A stretch of DNA of 43,243 bases from Raoultibacter timonensis (GTDB lineage Bacteria; Actinomycetota; Coriobacteriia; Coriobacteriales; Eggerthellaceae), in the NCBI RefSeq assembly GCF_900240215.1, contig NZ_LT964681.1:622612-665854 (forward strand), in the 5' to 3' direction. The first letter of the stretch is position 1. Every line of letters starts with the position of its first letter. Below the pieces are notes generated by a model that saw only the letters and a list, made by a program, of their open reading frames with translations, ran no database searches and was not told where the DNA came from. Shown here piece by piece: positions 34,019 to 42,065 of this stretch. Made by a program: the position numbers and the translations under genes.

Positions 34019-35554
34019 ATGAGCAAACCCAACGGACCATCCACGGCTTCGTCTTCGGGCGACGCTGCCATCGGTTCGGTGAGCAGGCCGAGCTTCAAAC
34101 GCACTTTGAGCTTCTTCGGCTTCTTCGCCATTACCGCCTCGATGGTTATGACGGTCTACGAATACCCGTCGTTCGCTTCGTCGGGATTCCAGTTGGTGTT
34201 CTTTCTGATCATCGGCGGTCTGCTCTGGTTCCTGCCGGTTGCCTTATGCGCTGCCGAAATGGCGACGGTCAAGGGGTGGGAGTCGGGAGGCATCTTCGCC
34301 TGGGTCGGCAATACGCTCGGAAAGCGCTGGGGCTTCGCAGCTTTGTTCTTCCAGTGGTTCCAGATCACCGTCGGGTTCGTAACGATGTCGTTCTTCGTGC
34401 TGGCGGCGTTGGCCTACGTGTTCAAGTGGGATGCTCTCTACAAGAACCCGCTCGTCATGTTCGTCGGCGTTGCGATCATCGTGTGGGCGCTCACGTTCAC
34501 GCAGCTCGGCGGTACGAAGTTTACCGCCCGTATCTCGAAGGTCGGTCTGGTGGGGGGCATTCTGCTTCCAGCCGCCATTCTATTCGTCGGCTTGGCTGCG
34601 TATTTCATCACCGGCGGCGCTTCTCAGATAACGATGGACTTTCACACGCTTATCCCCGATTTCAGCAAGGTGGATACGCTCGTGATCTTCGCATCGTTCA
34701 TTCTGGCCTACATGGGTGTCGAGGCGAGCGCCTCGCATATCAACGAGTTGAAGAACCCGACCCGCAATTACCCGCTTGCCATGATCGTGCTTGTAGTGCT
34801 TACCATTGCGCTCGACGCGCTTGGCGGATTGGCTGTGGCTACCACGCTTCCCGCCGAAACGCTCGATTCCAATCTGTCGTTCGGCGTCATCGAGGCGTTC
34901 AAGGCGATCTTCGTCTCGCAGCTCGGTGCCGAATGGGGTTGGCTCGTGTACGTGGTAGCCGTGCTGCTCGCGCTCGGCGTGCTTGCCGAGATATCCGCAT
35001 GGATCGTCGGACCATCGCGCGCCTTGCTCGACACGGCGCACGAGGGCATTCTTCCTCCGACGTTCAAGAAAGTCAACAAGCACGGCGTTTCCGTCAAAAC
35101 GGTTGTCATCCAGGCGATCATCGTGACCATCTGGGATGCGGTGCTTTGTGGATCGATTGCCCTTTCGGGCGGCTCGAGCTCATCGGTCGGCTACCTGACC
35201 GCCATCGGGCTTACCGTAGTCATCTACCTTGTGGGCTACGTACTGTTCTTCCTCGGCTACTTCGTCCTGATCTTCAAGAAGAAGGATCTGCCGCGTCAGT
35301 TCCAGCTGCCCGGAGGTACGCCGTTCAAGGCGATCTTCGCAGGCGTCGGTATGCTCGTAACCGTGGCGACGCTCGTCATATCGTTCTTCCCGTCATCGGA
35401 GCTGACGGCTCAAGCGAACACGGTGTACCAAACCACGCTGTTCGTCTGCTTCGCAATTTCGGTTGCGCTGCCGTTCATCATCTACGGCCTTCGCCATCGC
35501 TGGGCGCAGCCGCCTGCACCGTCCCTTGAGAGCGAACAACCATCAACCAGGTAA
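34019..35554 (+). CDS. gadC: Glutamate/GABA antiporter (GadC-like, APC superfamily)
   Basis: 511 residues from the ATG at 34019, the best spaced start behind AGAAAGGAG; in-frame ATGs at 34010 and 34013 are alternatives. Twelve membrane segments. Close to GadC in the TM1 region (FFAITASMVMTVYEYPSFAS) and the following ALCAAEMATVKGWESGGIFA. The second TM region has ILAYMGVEASASHINELKNP. It exchanges external glutamate for internal GABA. The decarboxylase gene follows after 35 bp, so the two form an acid-resistance and proton-consuming operon. Confidence 0.9.
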   Translation: MSKPNGPSTASSSGDAAIGSVSRPSFKRTLSFFGFFAITASMVMTVYEYPSFASSGFQLVFFLIIGGLLWFLPVALCAAEMATVKGWESGGIFAWVGNTLGKRWGFAALFFQWFQITVGFVTMSFFVLAALAYVFKWDALYKNPLVMFVGVAIIVWALTFTQLGGTKFTARISKVGLVGGILLPAAILFVGLAAYFITGGASQITMDFHTLIPDFSKVDTLVIFASFILAYMGVEASASHINELKNPTRNYPLAMIVLVVLTIALDALGGLAVATTLPAETLDSNLSFGVIEAFKAIFVSQLGAEWGWLVYVVAVLLALGVLAEISAWIVGPSRALLDTAHEGILPPTFKKVNKHGVSVKTVVIQAIIVTIWDAVLCGSIALSGGSSSSVGYLTAIGLTVVIYLVGYVLFFLGYFVLIFKKKDLPRQFQLPGGTPFKAIFAGVGMLVTVATLVISFFPSSELTAQANTVYQTTLFVCFAISVALPFIIYGLRHRWAQPPAPSLESEQPSTR

Positions 35555-35589
35555 CTACACGACGTGTTACAGATACAGGAGGCAAGAAA

Positions 35590-37071
35590 ATGGAAACCGA
35601 AAGCAAGATCTTGAAGAGCATGGATGAGAAGACCAAGTACCTCACCCCGATCTTCGGGTCCGAGGCGAGCGATACGCAGATGCCGCTCGACAAGATGAAC
35701 GAGGAGCCTGTCGAGCCGCGCCTCGCCTACGAGATGATCAAAGAGTATCTCTCGATCGAGGGCAACGCCACGCAGAACCTCACGACGTTCTGCCAGACCT
35801 ACATGGAGCCCATGGCCACCAAGATCATGGCCGAGACCATGGAGAAGAACGCCATCGACAAGGACGAGTACCCGATGACGGCCGACCTCGAGAACCGCTG
35901 CGTCGCCATGATCGGCAATCTGTGGAATGCCGATCCGTCAGAGGAGCCCATGGGAACCTCGACCGTCGGTTCGTCTGAGGCCTGCATGCTCGGCGGCTTG
36001 GGCATGCTGTTCCGCTGGAAGAAGCTTGCGAAGGCCGCTGGCATCAACATCTACTCCGAGCGCCGCCCGAACCTCGTGATCTCCTCGGGCTATCAGGTGT
36101 GCTGGGAGAAGTTCTGCCGCTATTGGGATATCGAGATGCGCCTCGTGCCGCTTGAGAAGGACCATCTGTCGCTCAACATGGATACCGTCATGGACTACGT
36201 GGACGAGTACACCATCGGCATCACGGCCATCCTCGGCATCACCTACACCGGCAAGTTCGATGATGTCGAGAAGCTCGACGAGCTTGTTGAGGCGTACAAC
36301 CAAAAGCACACCGATCTGCCGATTCGCATTCACGTCGACGGTGCGTCGGGCGCTATGGTCGCCCCGTTTGTGGATCCCGATCTCAAGTGGGACTTCCGCT
36401 TGAAGAACGTCTGGTCCATCAACACCTCCGGCCACAAGTACGGCCTTGTGTATCCCGGCATCGGCTGGGTCATCTGGCGCAGCAAGGAAGCGCTGCCCGA
36501 GGATCTGATCTTCTGGGTGAGCTACCTCGGCGGCGAGGAAGCCACCATGGCCATCAACTTCTCGCGCTCCGCTTCGCAGATCGTCGGCCAGTACTACGTG
36601 CTGATGCGCAACGGCTTCAACGGATACAAGGAAATCCAGCAGCGCACGCTCGACGTCGCGCGCTACCTTGCCGCTGAGATCAAGGACATGGGCATCTTCG
36701 AGATCTACGAAGACGCTTCGAACATTCCGATTGTATGCTGGGGCCTCAAGGACGACGCCGATGTATCCTGGTCGCTGTACGATCTGTCCGACCGTCTGCG
36801 CATGAGCGGCTGGCTTGTGCCCGCCTACCCGATGCCGAAGGACATGGAGGACACTACGGTGCAGCGTGTGGTAGCCCGCCAGGACTTCTCGATGCAGCTT
36901 GCCATCAAGCTCGTCGAGGATATGAAGAAGGAGATCAACACCTTGAAGAACGCCAAATTCGTAACCGGCAACACTCAGGGCGTCATCAACACCGGCTTCA
37001 ACCATGGCGGACGTGCCGCAGTCGACAAGGCCGCCGACGTCCAGTCGAGCCAGACGAAGGAAGCGAAGTAG
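35590..37071 (+). CDS. gadB: Glutamate decarboxylase (PLP-dependent)
   Basis: 493 residues; start ATG at 35590 with CAGGAGGCAAG upstream. It matches GadA/GadB across its length: MGTSTVGSSEACMLGGLGML, IRIHVDGASGAMVAPFVDPD, and the PLP lysine Lys283 in NTSGHKYGLVYPGIGWVIW. His472 in TGFNHGG near the C-terminus corresponds to the C-terminal His of E. coli GadB that closes the active site at neutral pH. It makes GABA and CO2 from glutamate while consuming a proton. The C-terminus is about 20 residues longer than in E. coli and polar. A bidirectional terminator follows. Confidence 0.95.
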   Translation: METESKILKSMDEKTKYLTPIFGSEASDTQMPLDKMNEEPVEPRLAYEMIKEYLSIEGNATQNLTTFCQTYMEPMATKIMAETMEKNAIDKDEYPMTADLENRCVAMIGNLWNADPSEEPMGTSTVGSSEACMLGGLGMLFRWKKLAKAAGINIYSERRPNLVISSGYQVCWEKFCRYWDIEMRLVPLEKDHLSLNMDTVMDYVDEYTIGITAILGITYTGKFDDVEKLDELVEAYNQKHTDLPIRIHVDGASGAMVAPFVDPDLKWDFRLKNVWSINTSGHKYGLVYPGIGWVIWRSKEALPEDLIFWVSYLGGEEATMAINFSRSASQIVGQYYVLMRNGFNGYKEIQQRTLDVARYLAAEIKDMGIFEIYEDASNIPIVCWGLKDDADVSWSLYDLSDRLRMSGWLVPAYPMPKDMEDTTVQRVVARQDFSMQLAIKLVEDMKKEINTLKNAKFVTGNTQGVINTGFNHGGRAAVDKAADVQSSQTKEAK

Positions 37072-37147
37072 AAACCACTCTGTGGGCGGTCGGTGGCATG
37101 TGCTGATCGTGCGATAACCCGGCAAGACCGGTTGGCGAAGATGACGA

Positions 37148-37176
37148 GGCCGCGTCCGTATGATACGGACGCGGCC
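37148..37176. terminator. Bidirectional terminator between gadB and the XRE regulator gene
   Basis: GGCCGCGTCCGTAT (37148-37161) pairs perfectly with ATACGGACGCGGCC (37163-37176). The 14-bp arms leave only one unpaired base, so the actual loop will open a few pairs. It lies between two convergent stop codons; no U-tract is visible. Confidence 0.7.
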
Positions 37177-37198
37177 CTCGCCTGTCTGCGGTGGCGTC

Positions 37199-37792
37199 TT
37201 ACGCTATGGTGAAAACATGAGGGGCCATAGCGAAGCCGAGGCCGAAGCCGAGCGCTATGGTGAGTGCGAAGGTGAGTGCGATGAGAACCCAGCGGCGCGC
37301 ACGGGTGCGATCGCGTTTCGCACGTAGTTCGCCGAGCGGGGCGCCGTTTACGAAGGCAAGCGTTTCTGCGAGGGTCATCACATCGTTTCTCTTTGCGATG
37401 CGCGTGCATGCTACGCAGCACGCTATCGCCAGCACGTACAGAGCGGCGATGACCGCGATCACAGGTCCCGTGATTCCGAACACCCATATACCGCCTACGA
37501 GGGCGAGCACCGCCGCCGCGCTGCTCGCCAAGAACGCCCCCGTCCAAATCTTCAGTTTCGCCGTGTCGTTTGCGATCGTCTTTTCCATGGCTTCCACGTC
37601 TCCTTTGATCAGCTCATCGATGGTCGTATCGAAGAGAGAGCTGAGGAGCAGCAGGTTTTCCACATCAGGATAGGTGTTGTCGGTTTCCCAATTCGAGATG
37701 GTTTGCCTCGAGACGTATATCTTTTCGGCAAGGCCTTCCTGGGACAGGCCGAGCGCTACCCGATGCCGCTTGATCTGCTTGCTGAGCTCCAC
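37199..37792 (-). CDS. XRE-family HTH regulator with C-terminal membrane domain (paralogue of the gene at 22437)
   Basis: 197 residues with a GTG start at 37792, in the same position relative to the HTH as the paralogue (VELSKQIKRHRVALGLSQ against VELGNQIRNHRTARGLSQ). The longer frame back to 38047 spans the operator region. The HTH has GLSQEGLAEKIYVSRQTISN, then WETDNTYPDVENLLLLSSLF and TTIDELIKGD. Residues 75-125 and 170-192 hold three hydrophobic segments. A basic, Arg-rich loop lies between the membrane segments (RAKRDRTRARRW). It has the same kind of operator dyads upstream as its paralogue, so cross-regulation is likely. It converges on gadB, but nothing shows that it controls gad. Confidence 0.87.
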   Translation of the reverse strand: MELSKQIKRHRVALGLSQEGLAEKIYVSRQTISNWETDNTYPDVENLLLLSSLFDTTIDELIKGDVEAMEKTIANDTAKLKIWTGAFLASSAAAVLALVGGIWVFGITGPVIAVIAALYVLAIACCVACTRIAKRNDVMTLAETLAFVNGAPLGELRAKRDRTRARRWVLIALTFALTIALGFGLGFAMAPHVFTIA

Positions 37793-37838
37793 GTGCGTCC
37801 CTTCGCCTTCGAGGCTGCCATGCTGCGGGCAAGTGTAC

Positions 37839-37899
37839 CACCAAAATGCTTGGGCACCTGGCCGCGCGGGATGCCGGGCATCGCCAAAGTTCTTTGGCA
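37839..37899. promoter_or_regulatory. Operator dyads upstream of the second XRE regulator gene
   Basis: Read on the reverse strand, site 1 (37899-37882) is TGCCAAA-GAAC-TTTGGCG and site 2 (37856-37839) is TGCCCAA-GCAT-TTTGGTG. Both share the 7-4-7 layout of the sites at 21891-22388, and site 2 ends in TTTTGGTGGTA just as the site before the paralogous gene ends in GTTTGGTGGTA. Centre spacing is 43 bp instead of 33 bp. Confidence 0.6.
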
Positions 37900-38053
37900 A
37901 ACGATGATGATCAGGCGATTTGATCAGAGGTTTTTGCCGTATTCGAACCACGTCCTGGGTTTTGCACCTGTTCGAGCAGAAATGAGGCGTCTTCGGGTTC
38001 GGGCGCGCAAGCGGTACGGGTTGAAACGGGGCTTCTTCCGAGCGCAATGCTGT

Positions 38054-38082
38054 GCGGGCCGAAGAAGCATCGTTCGGCCCGC
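38054..38082 (-). terminator. Hairpin after the BCCT gene
   Basis: GCGGGCCGA (38054-38062) pairs perfectly with TCGGCCCGC (38074-38082). It stands 47 bp past the BCCT stop codon on the reverse strand; the U-tract is missing, so it may be a weak terminator. Confidence 0.5.
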
Positions 38083-38128
38083 GTTAAGGTTGGATGTGGC
38101 GCGTTCTTCAGGCGGGGAAAAGCGAAAC

Positions 38129-39757
38129 CTACTCGATGGACGCTTCCCGGCCCACGGAATCCGCTTCGCCGCCATCCGCTTGAGGGGCGGTGCTGCAGAT
38201 TTGCGGGTCTTTCCGCACGCTGCGTATGAAGTTCGCGACCATGATGACGACGATGGCCGTAAAGGGAAGCGCGCCGACGATGGTTCCCGTCTGGATAGTG
38301 TCGAGGACGCCGTCGCCGCCGAGGAGCAGCAGCACGAGCGTTACGACGGCAATCAGAACGACGAGGACAGCTTTGAACGGCGCACTGGGTTTTGCTGCGG
38401 TCGAGACGAATCCCGAGAGTGCATGGACGCCCGAATCGATCGATGTGATGAAATACGTACCGACGAGTATCGTGGATATCGCTACGACGAGCGCGCCGAT
38501 ATAGGGTATTGCCTGCCCCATCGCAAACAGGCCTGACGAGGTGTCCTGCATGACCGCGGCCGTTATGGCTCCACTGAGGGCATCGTCGAACCGCAGCGCG
38601 GTTCCGCCTATGATGCCGATCCAAACAATCACGACGATCGAGGGAATACCGATGATGCCCAGGACGAACTCGCGCAGCGTCCGGCCTCGAGAGATCGAAG
38701 CGATGAATGAGGCGACGAACGGGGAGAACGCGAAACACCAGCAGAAAATGAATACCGACCATGCTCCGTTCCAGCTATCGGCCCAGGTTGATAAGCTTCC
38801 CACCGATGATGCGTCCATGAACGTGCTCATCGGAACGAACGTTTGAAGGTAGGTTCCGATGCTTTCGGGGATGAGGTGCAGCAGGAACAGCGTCGGCCCG
38901 AATACAAAAACGAGTACGAGCAACGCAATCGACAGAACCGAGTTAGCCTTGCTGATGCGCTGCATTCCCTTCTGCACGCCGACGAACACCGAAATGGCGG
39001 TGATGAGCCCGATGACCACGATGACGCCGATCTTCAGCAGCAGGCTCGATTCGATCCCGAAAAGCGAACTGACGCCTGAGCTGAACTGCATCGAAGCGAA
39101 CCCAAACGAAGTTGCGAGGCCGAGGATCGTCGTGATGATGGCAAGCCACTCGATAACGAGACCGCCCCCGCGTCGTATCTGCTTCGGGAGGATGTCCTGG
39201 CACGAGCCGCGAAACGAGCCGCTTTGTCCGCGATTGAATCGCGCGTAGGCCATGCAAACCGCTACGATTCCGTAGATGGCCCATGCGGTAATCGCCCAAT
39301 GGAAGTACGACCACGCCATGGCACCGTTGTCGGCGCCGACTGGAAAGATGTCGAGCAGGGGATTGTCGGCGCGCACGAGGATGGGCTCGGCTACCGACCA
39401 GAAGATGAGGCCGATGCCCTGCCCGCAGGCGAACAGCATGGAATACCAGGCAAATCGGCTATACTCGGGCTCTGCGTCGGATCCGCCCAATCGAATCGAA
39501 CGGTATTTGCCGAACGCGATCCACAGGCACAGTATCAGGGCAAGCAGGGCTGCGAGGATAATCCACCAGCCGAAGTACTCCGTGATGAACGTACGGAGGC
39601 TCTGAATGATATCGTAAGCCGCCTGAGGATTCGCTACTGCGGCTCCCACGATGATCGCAACAACGGCGGCTGTTGCGATCCGAATGACGGTATCGTCATG
39701 CTGCGTTTTCGCCGCCGCGCTCGCGGCATCTGCGGGATCACCTTTATTCGAACTCAT
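38129..39757 (-). CDS. BCCT-family transporter (betaine/carnitine/choline type)
   Basis: 542 residues from the ATG at 39757 (GGGAG 10 bp upstream; the frame extends to 39889, but that part overlaps the creatininase gene and is not family-like). Twelve membrane segments, with the BCCT signature in TM3 (MLFACGQGIGLIFWSVAEP), HWAITAWAIYGIVAVCMAY in TM4 and the TM8 motif CWCFAFSPFVASFIASISRG. Aromatic residues that bind the quaternary ammonium group in known BCCTs are partly replaced here (only one Trp in the TM8 box), so the substrate may not be a classical betaine. The start overlaps the creatininase stop codon by 14 bp, indicating translational coupling, so the transported compound is probably related to creatinine, creatine or a similar guanidino or lactam compound. 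This last step is inference. Confidence 0.88.
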   Translation of the reverse strand: MSSNKGDPADAASAAAKTQHDDTVIRIATAAVVAIIVGAAVANPQAAYDIIQSLRTFITEYFGWWIILAALLALILCLWIAFGKYRSIRLGGSDAEPEYSRFAWYSMLFACGQGIGLIFWSVAEPILVRADNPLLDIFPVGADNGAMAWSYFHWAITAWAIYGIVAVCMAYARFNRGQSGSFRGSCQDILPKQIRRGGGLVIEWLAIITTILGLATSFGFASMQFSSGVSSLFGIESSLLLKIGVIVVIGLITAISVFVGVQKGMQRISKANSVLSIALLVLVFVFGPTLFLLHLIPESIGTYLQTFVPMSTFMDASSVGSLSTWADSWNGAWSVFIFCWCFAFSPFVASFIASISRGRTLREFVLGIIGIPSIVVIVWIGIIGGTALRFDDALSGAITAAVMQDTSSGLFAMGQAIPYIGALVVAISTILVGTYFITSIDSGVHALSGFVSTAAKPSAPFKAVLVVLIAVVTLVLLLLGGDGVLDTIQTGTIVGALPFTAIVVIMVANFIRSVRKDPQICSTAPQADGGEADSVGREASIE

Positions 39758-40517
39758 CAAGAACAGCTCCCACCATATGCTCGGTTGCAACGTCTCGCAG
39801 GATCCGGCCTTTTTCGGCCGATGCCGCCGCAGCGCAGGACAAGCACCCCGATGCGGGCGTGTAATCGGGATTGATTGGTAAGATATCATATTTTGGCATG
39901 GTGGCAGGAGGCTCTATCACCACCTTGTCCATGTTCACTAAATCGGGGTAAAACAAAAGCATGAGGGATGTTTCCATGACGCCTGCATGTTCGAGATCCC
40001 ATCCGGTGAACCCCTCGGGATACAAGCGGTCAATGGTCTCGTCGTCGACGAAGTCCCAGTACGACATCAGCATGATCTTGACGTCGTCGGTGCCCGAAAG
40101 CTTGAGGTCGTGCAGCGCGAGGTCGACGCCCTCGAAGACGAACTGGTAGTTCTCGTAGTGCCCGTTCATGAACACGATGCGCCGCGCTCCGTCCTCGGCG
40201 AGGTTGAGGACGATTTCCTTCACGATGCCGATGAGCGTTGCCGCACTGAGGCTCGTGGTACCCGAAAGGTGGAATCCTCCGCCCGAGCGTTGTTGCGATT
40301 TGTATCCGTAGATTATGGGGGCGGCTACGATGCCGTTGACGCGCTCGGCGACTGCTGCGGCCATCTGCTTGGTGAGCGCAGCGTCCACGCACATGGCCAT
40401 GTGCGGTCCGTGCTGTTCGAATGCGCCGACCGGTACGAATACGATCGGGTTCCGATCGAGGATGCTTCGGTACGTGAACGCATCCATCTCTTCCATGAAA
40501 ACGGTGTTCGCGGGCAT
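39744..40517 (-). CDS. crnA: Creatininase (creatinine amidohydrolase)
   Basis: 257 residues, the family's usual length. Start ATG at 40517 behind AAAGGAGG, two bases after the upstream transporter's stop codon. The metal and active-site residues match the well-studied Pseudomonas creatininase almost position for position (as I remember it): Glu34 and His36 in AFEQHGPHM, Asp45, His120 and Glu122 in FMNGHYEN, Trp154 in SYWDF, then Trp173, His177 and Glu182 in GWDLEHAGVMETS. This supports true creatininase (creatinine + water to creatine, reversible, Mn/Zn-dependent) over the other amidohydrolases of the family. No creatinase (creatine to sarcosine and urea) gene is in the window, so the fate of creatine is open; an amidinotransferase is one candidate. 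Confidence 0.85.
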   Translation of the reverse strand: MPANTVFMEEMDAFTYRSILDRNPIVFVPVGAFEQHGPHMAMCVDAALTKQMAAAVAERVNGIVAAPIIYGYKSQQRSGGGFHLSGTTSLSAATLIGIVKEIVLNLAEDGARRIVFMNGHYENYQFVFEGVDLALHDLKLSGTDDVKIMLMSYWDFVDDETIDRLYPEGFTGWDLEHAGVMETSLMLLFYPDLVNMDKVVIEPPATMPKYDILPINPDYTPASGCLSCAAAASAEKGRILRDVATEHMVGAVLDEFE

Positions 40518-40519
40518 GG

Positions 40520-41713
40520 CTAGTCCTCCTTTGCGGCAGCGCTCGGCGCGGTGGCTTCGCCGGCGCGAGCGGGTTTGCGGTCTGCGTCGAGCAGCGGTCC
40601 TTGTTCGGTGGTGCTTACGGCATCGGGCATCGAGGAGCGATCCGTGCTGGCAAACAAGGGGTCGCCGTCGACGGGTCCCGCTCCGATTGCGCCCGCCGCC
40701 TGGACTTCGAGCTGTGCCGGCTGTTTGTTGGCGGCGTTCGTCGAGAAGAATATCTGCGATACGCCGCCCAGGATGATGAGCCCGCCGCCGATGAGCTGGA
40801 AGGTGGTGAGCACTTCCCCGAACAAGAGCAGTCCGAGCAGCGATGCCATGATCGTCTCTTGATAGGATATTGCCGCAAGCTCGCCGGCTTTCAGCATTTT
40901 CGTTGCGTAGGCAAGGAGATGAAACGCAATGAACCCGGTTACGAGGGCGGCGATGATCCAAACGATCCACGAAGTGGGATCCATGGTGAAAATGTTCCAG
41001 TCCGCCGTCATGATCTGGCCGGATGCGTCGACCTGTTGAACGCCGTCAACCTTCACCGTGTATTTCAGGCCTCCCGAAAGCAGGCTGTCGACCGCCATGA
41101 GCCCGAGTATGGTGATGAACGCGAACAGGAAGTTCCACCATGAGCGCACGTTCGAGTTGCAGTCTTCCCGGTATCTTCCGACGAACAGGTACAGACCGTA
41201 CGCTACACCGGAGAGCAGGCCGATCATGTTGCCGAACATCCACTTCGGATCGAGATCGAGCGTCAAGCCCTCGGGGGTTATGATGCCGACGATGAACAGC
41301 ATGCCGACAACGACGGCGACAATGCAGAGGATGCCTTTGATCTCGAGCTTCTCTTTGAGAAAGATAGCTGCGAGGATAGTCGAGTAGATGGGGCCGGTGT
41401 AGATGAGAAACGATGCGTTGGCGAGCGTCGTGTACTGCGTCGAGATGACGTAGAGACCCGAGAGCAACCCGAGGAATATGCCTGAGAGCAGCATCGAGGG
41501 CGAAAAGCGCGTCTCCTTGATCTTTTTGAAGCTGCCGCTGATGAAGAGAAAAGCGATGGTGAGCGTGATAAAGCCGATAAAGTTGCGGCCGAACGATATG
41601 AAGTCGCCTGGAGCATTGATGTAGCGGCCGAACGCCCCGATGCCACCCATGGCGGATGACGACAGGAACATGAAGATGAAACCTTTGAGCTTGTACTTGG
41701 CTTGCGGGTTCAT
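40520..41713 (-). CDS. EamA (DMT) family transporter, operon with creatininase
   Basis: 397 residues from the ATG at 41713 (AAGGGGGATCC upstream). Ten membrane segments in two EamA repeats; the loop motif GRYREDCNSNVRSWWNFLFA matches the paralogue at 25490 (GYRKDADTTARGVWNFIFA), so the two belong to the same subfamily. After the last membrane segment (GGGLIILGGVSQIF) a polar tail of about 70 residues follows, without the large domain of the paralogue. It is the first gene of a three-gene operon with creatininase (2 bp gap) and the BCCT transporter. Possible role: export of a product, or exchange. Substrate unknown. Confidence 0.87.
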   Translation of the reverse strand: MNPQAKYKLKGFIFMFLSSSAMGGIGAFGRYINAPGDFISFGRNFIGFITLTIAFLFISGSFKKIKETRFSPSMLLSGIFLGLLSGLYVISTQYTTLANASFLIYTGPIYSTILAAIFLKEKLEIKGILCIVAVVVGMLFIVGIITPEGLTLDLDPKWMFGNMIGLLSGVAYGLYLFVGRYREDCNSNVRSWWNFLFAFITILGLMAVDSLLSGGLKYTVKVDGVQQVDASGQIMTADWNIFTMDPTSWIVWIIAALVTGFIAFHLLAYATKMLKAGELAAISYQETIMASLLGLLLFGEVLTTFQLIGGGLIILGGVSQIFFSTNAANKQPAQLEVQAAGAIGAGPVDGDPLFASTDRSSMPDAVSTTEQGPLLDADRKPARAGEATAPSAAAKED

Positions 41714-41744
41714 GGATCCCCCTTAATGGTGACGGTTGGATCCG

Positions 41745-41792
41745 TTCGCGCGTGTGCCTATGGGTGCAGAAGACCAGGTCCGCACGCGCGAA
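41745..41792 (-). promoter_or_regulatory. Inverted repeat in the leader of the EamA-creatininase operon
   Basis: TTCGCGCGTG (41745-41754) and CACGCGCGAA (41783-41792) form a perfect 10-bp stem with a 28-base loop, ending 32 bp before the EamA start codon. It may be an RNA element or a protein site; no known riboswitch was recognised in it. Confidence 0.4.
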
Positions 41793-41847
41793 GGGATCGA
41801 TCTATGCTGAGGTGGGGTTGTGGTGCTCTGAGGCGGTACCGTGCTGG

Positions 41848-41905
41848 CCCGGGGTTGGATTGCGGGTAAGGAGTGCCGTGAGGCAACCCGAATCCAAACC
41901 CCGGG
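41848..41905. terminator. Long inverted repeat between the chimeric gene and the EamA operon
   Basis: The arms CCCGGGGTTGGATT-GCGGGT (41848-41867) and ACCCG-AATCCAAACCCCGGG (41886-41905) pair with few mismatches over 20 bases. It follows the stop codon of the chimeric CNNM gene on the reverse strand. It has no U-tract, so it may be a terminator or a leftover of the original locus. Confidence 0.5.
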
Positions 41906-41923
41906 AATCGAATGGGCTTACCG

Positions 41924-42065
41924 ATTGCCTAGTCGTTCCACATCTCCGGATGGATGAGCGTCGCGTCCTTGACGCGGTTCGGGAAGTAGTCCTCGCAGCC
42001 GCCCTCGCGGTAGACGTCGGCCGTGGAGCAGTGCAGGCCGCCGCCGAACGGGTAGGCGTCGCGCA
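41924..42065 (-). repeat. 142-bp perfect inverted repeat, copy 2 (amidinotransferase 3' end in the CNNM gene)
   Basis: The reverse complement is identical to 25093-25234. It supplies the last 44 residues and stop codon of the gene at 41929-42957, in the same frame as in the amidinotransferase, plus 5 bp after the stop. The two copies are about 16.7 kb apart in inverted orientation. Confidence 0.97.

Larger units (their letters stand above)
37793..38128. other. Intergenic region of 336 bp between XRE gene start and BCCT gene stop
   Basis: Holds the operator pair of the XRE gene (37839-37899) and the terminator hairpin of the BCCT operon (38054-38082). The remaining 37900-38050 has no ribosome binding site with a plausible ORF and no recognisable RNA. 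Confidence 0.5.

Noticed and set aside
25093-42065. Inverted repeat as a phase-variation switch that exchanges protein C-termini
   Set aside because: Both copies encode the same C-terminal segment and stop codon, so inversion leaves both proteins unchanged; only downstream DNA is exchanged. No recombinase gene was seen next to either copy.
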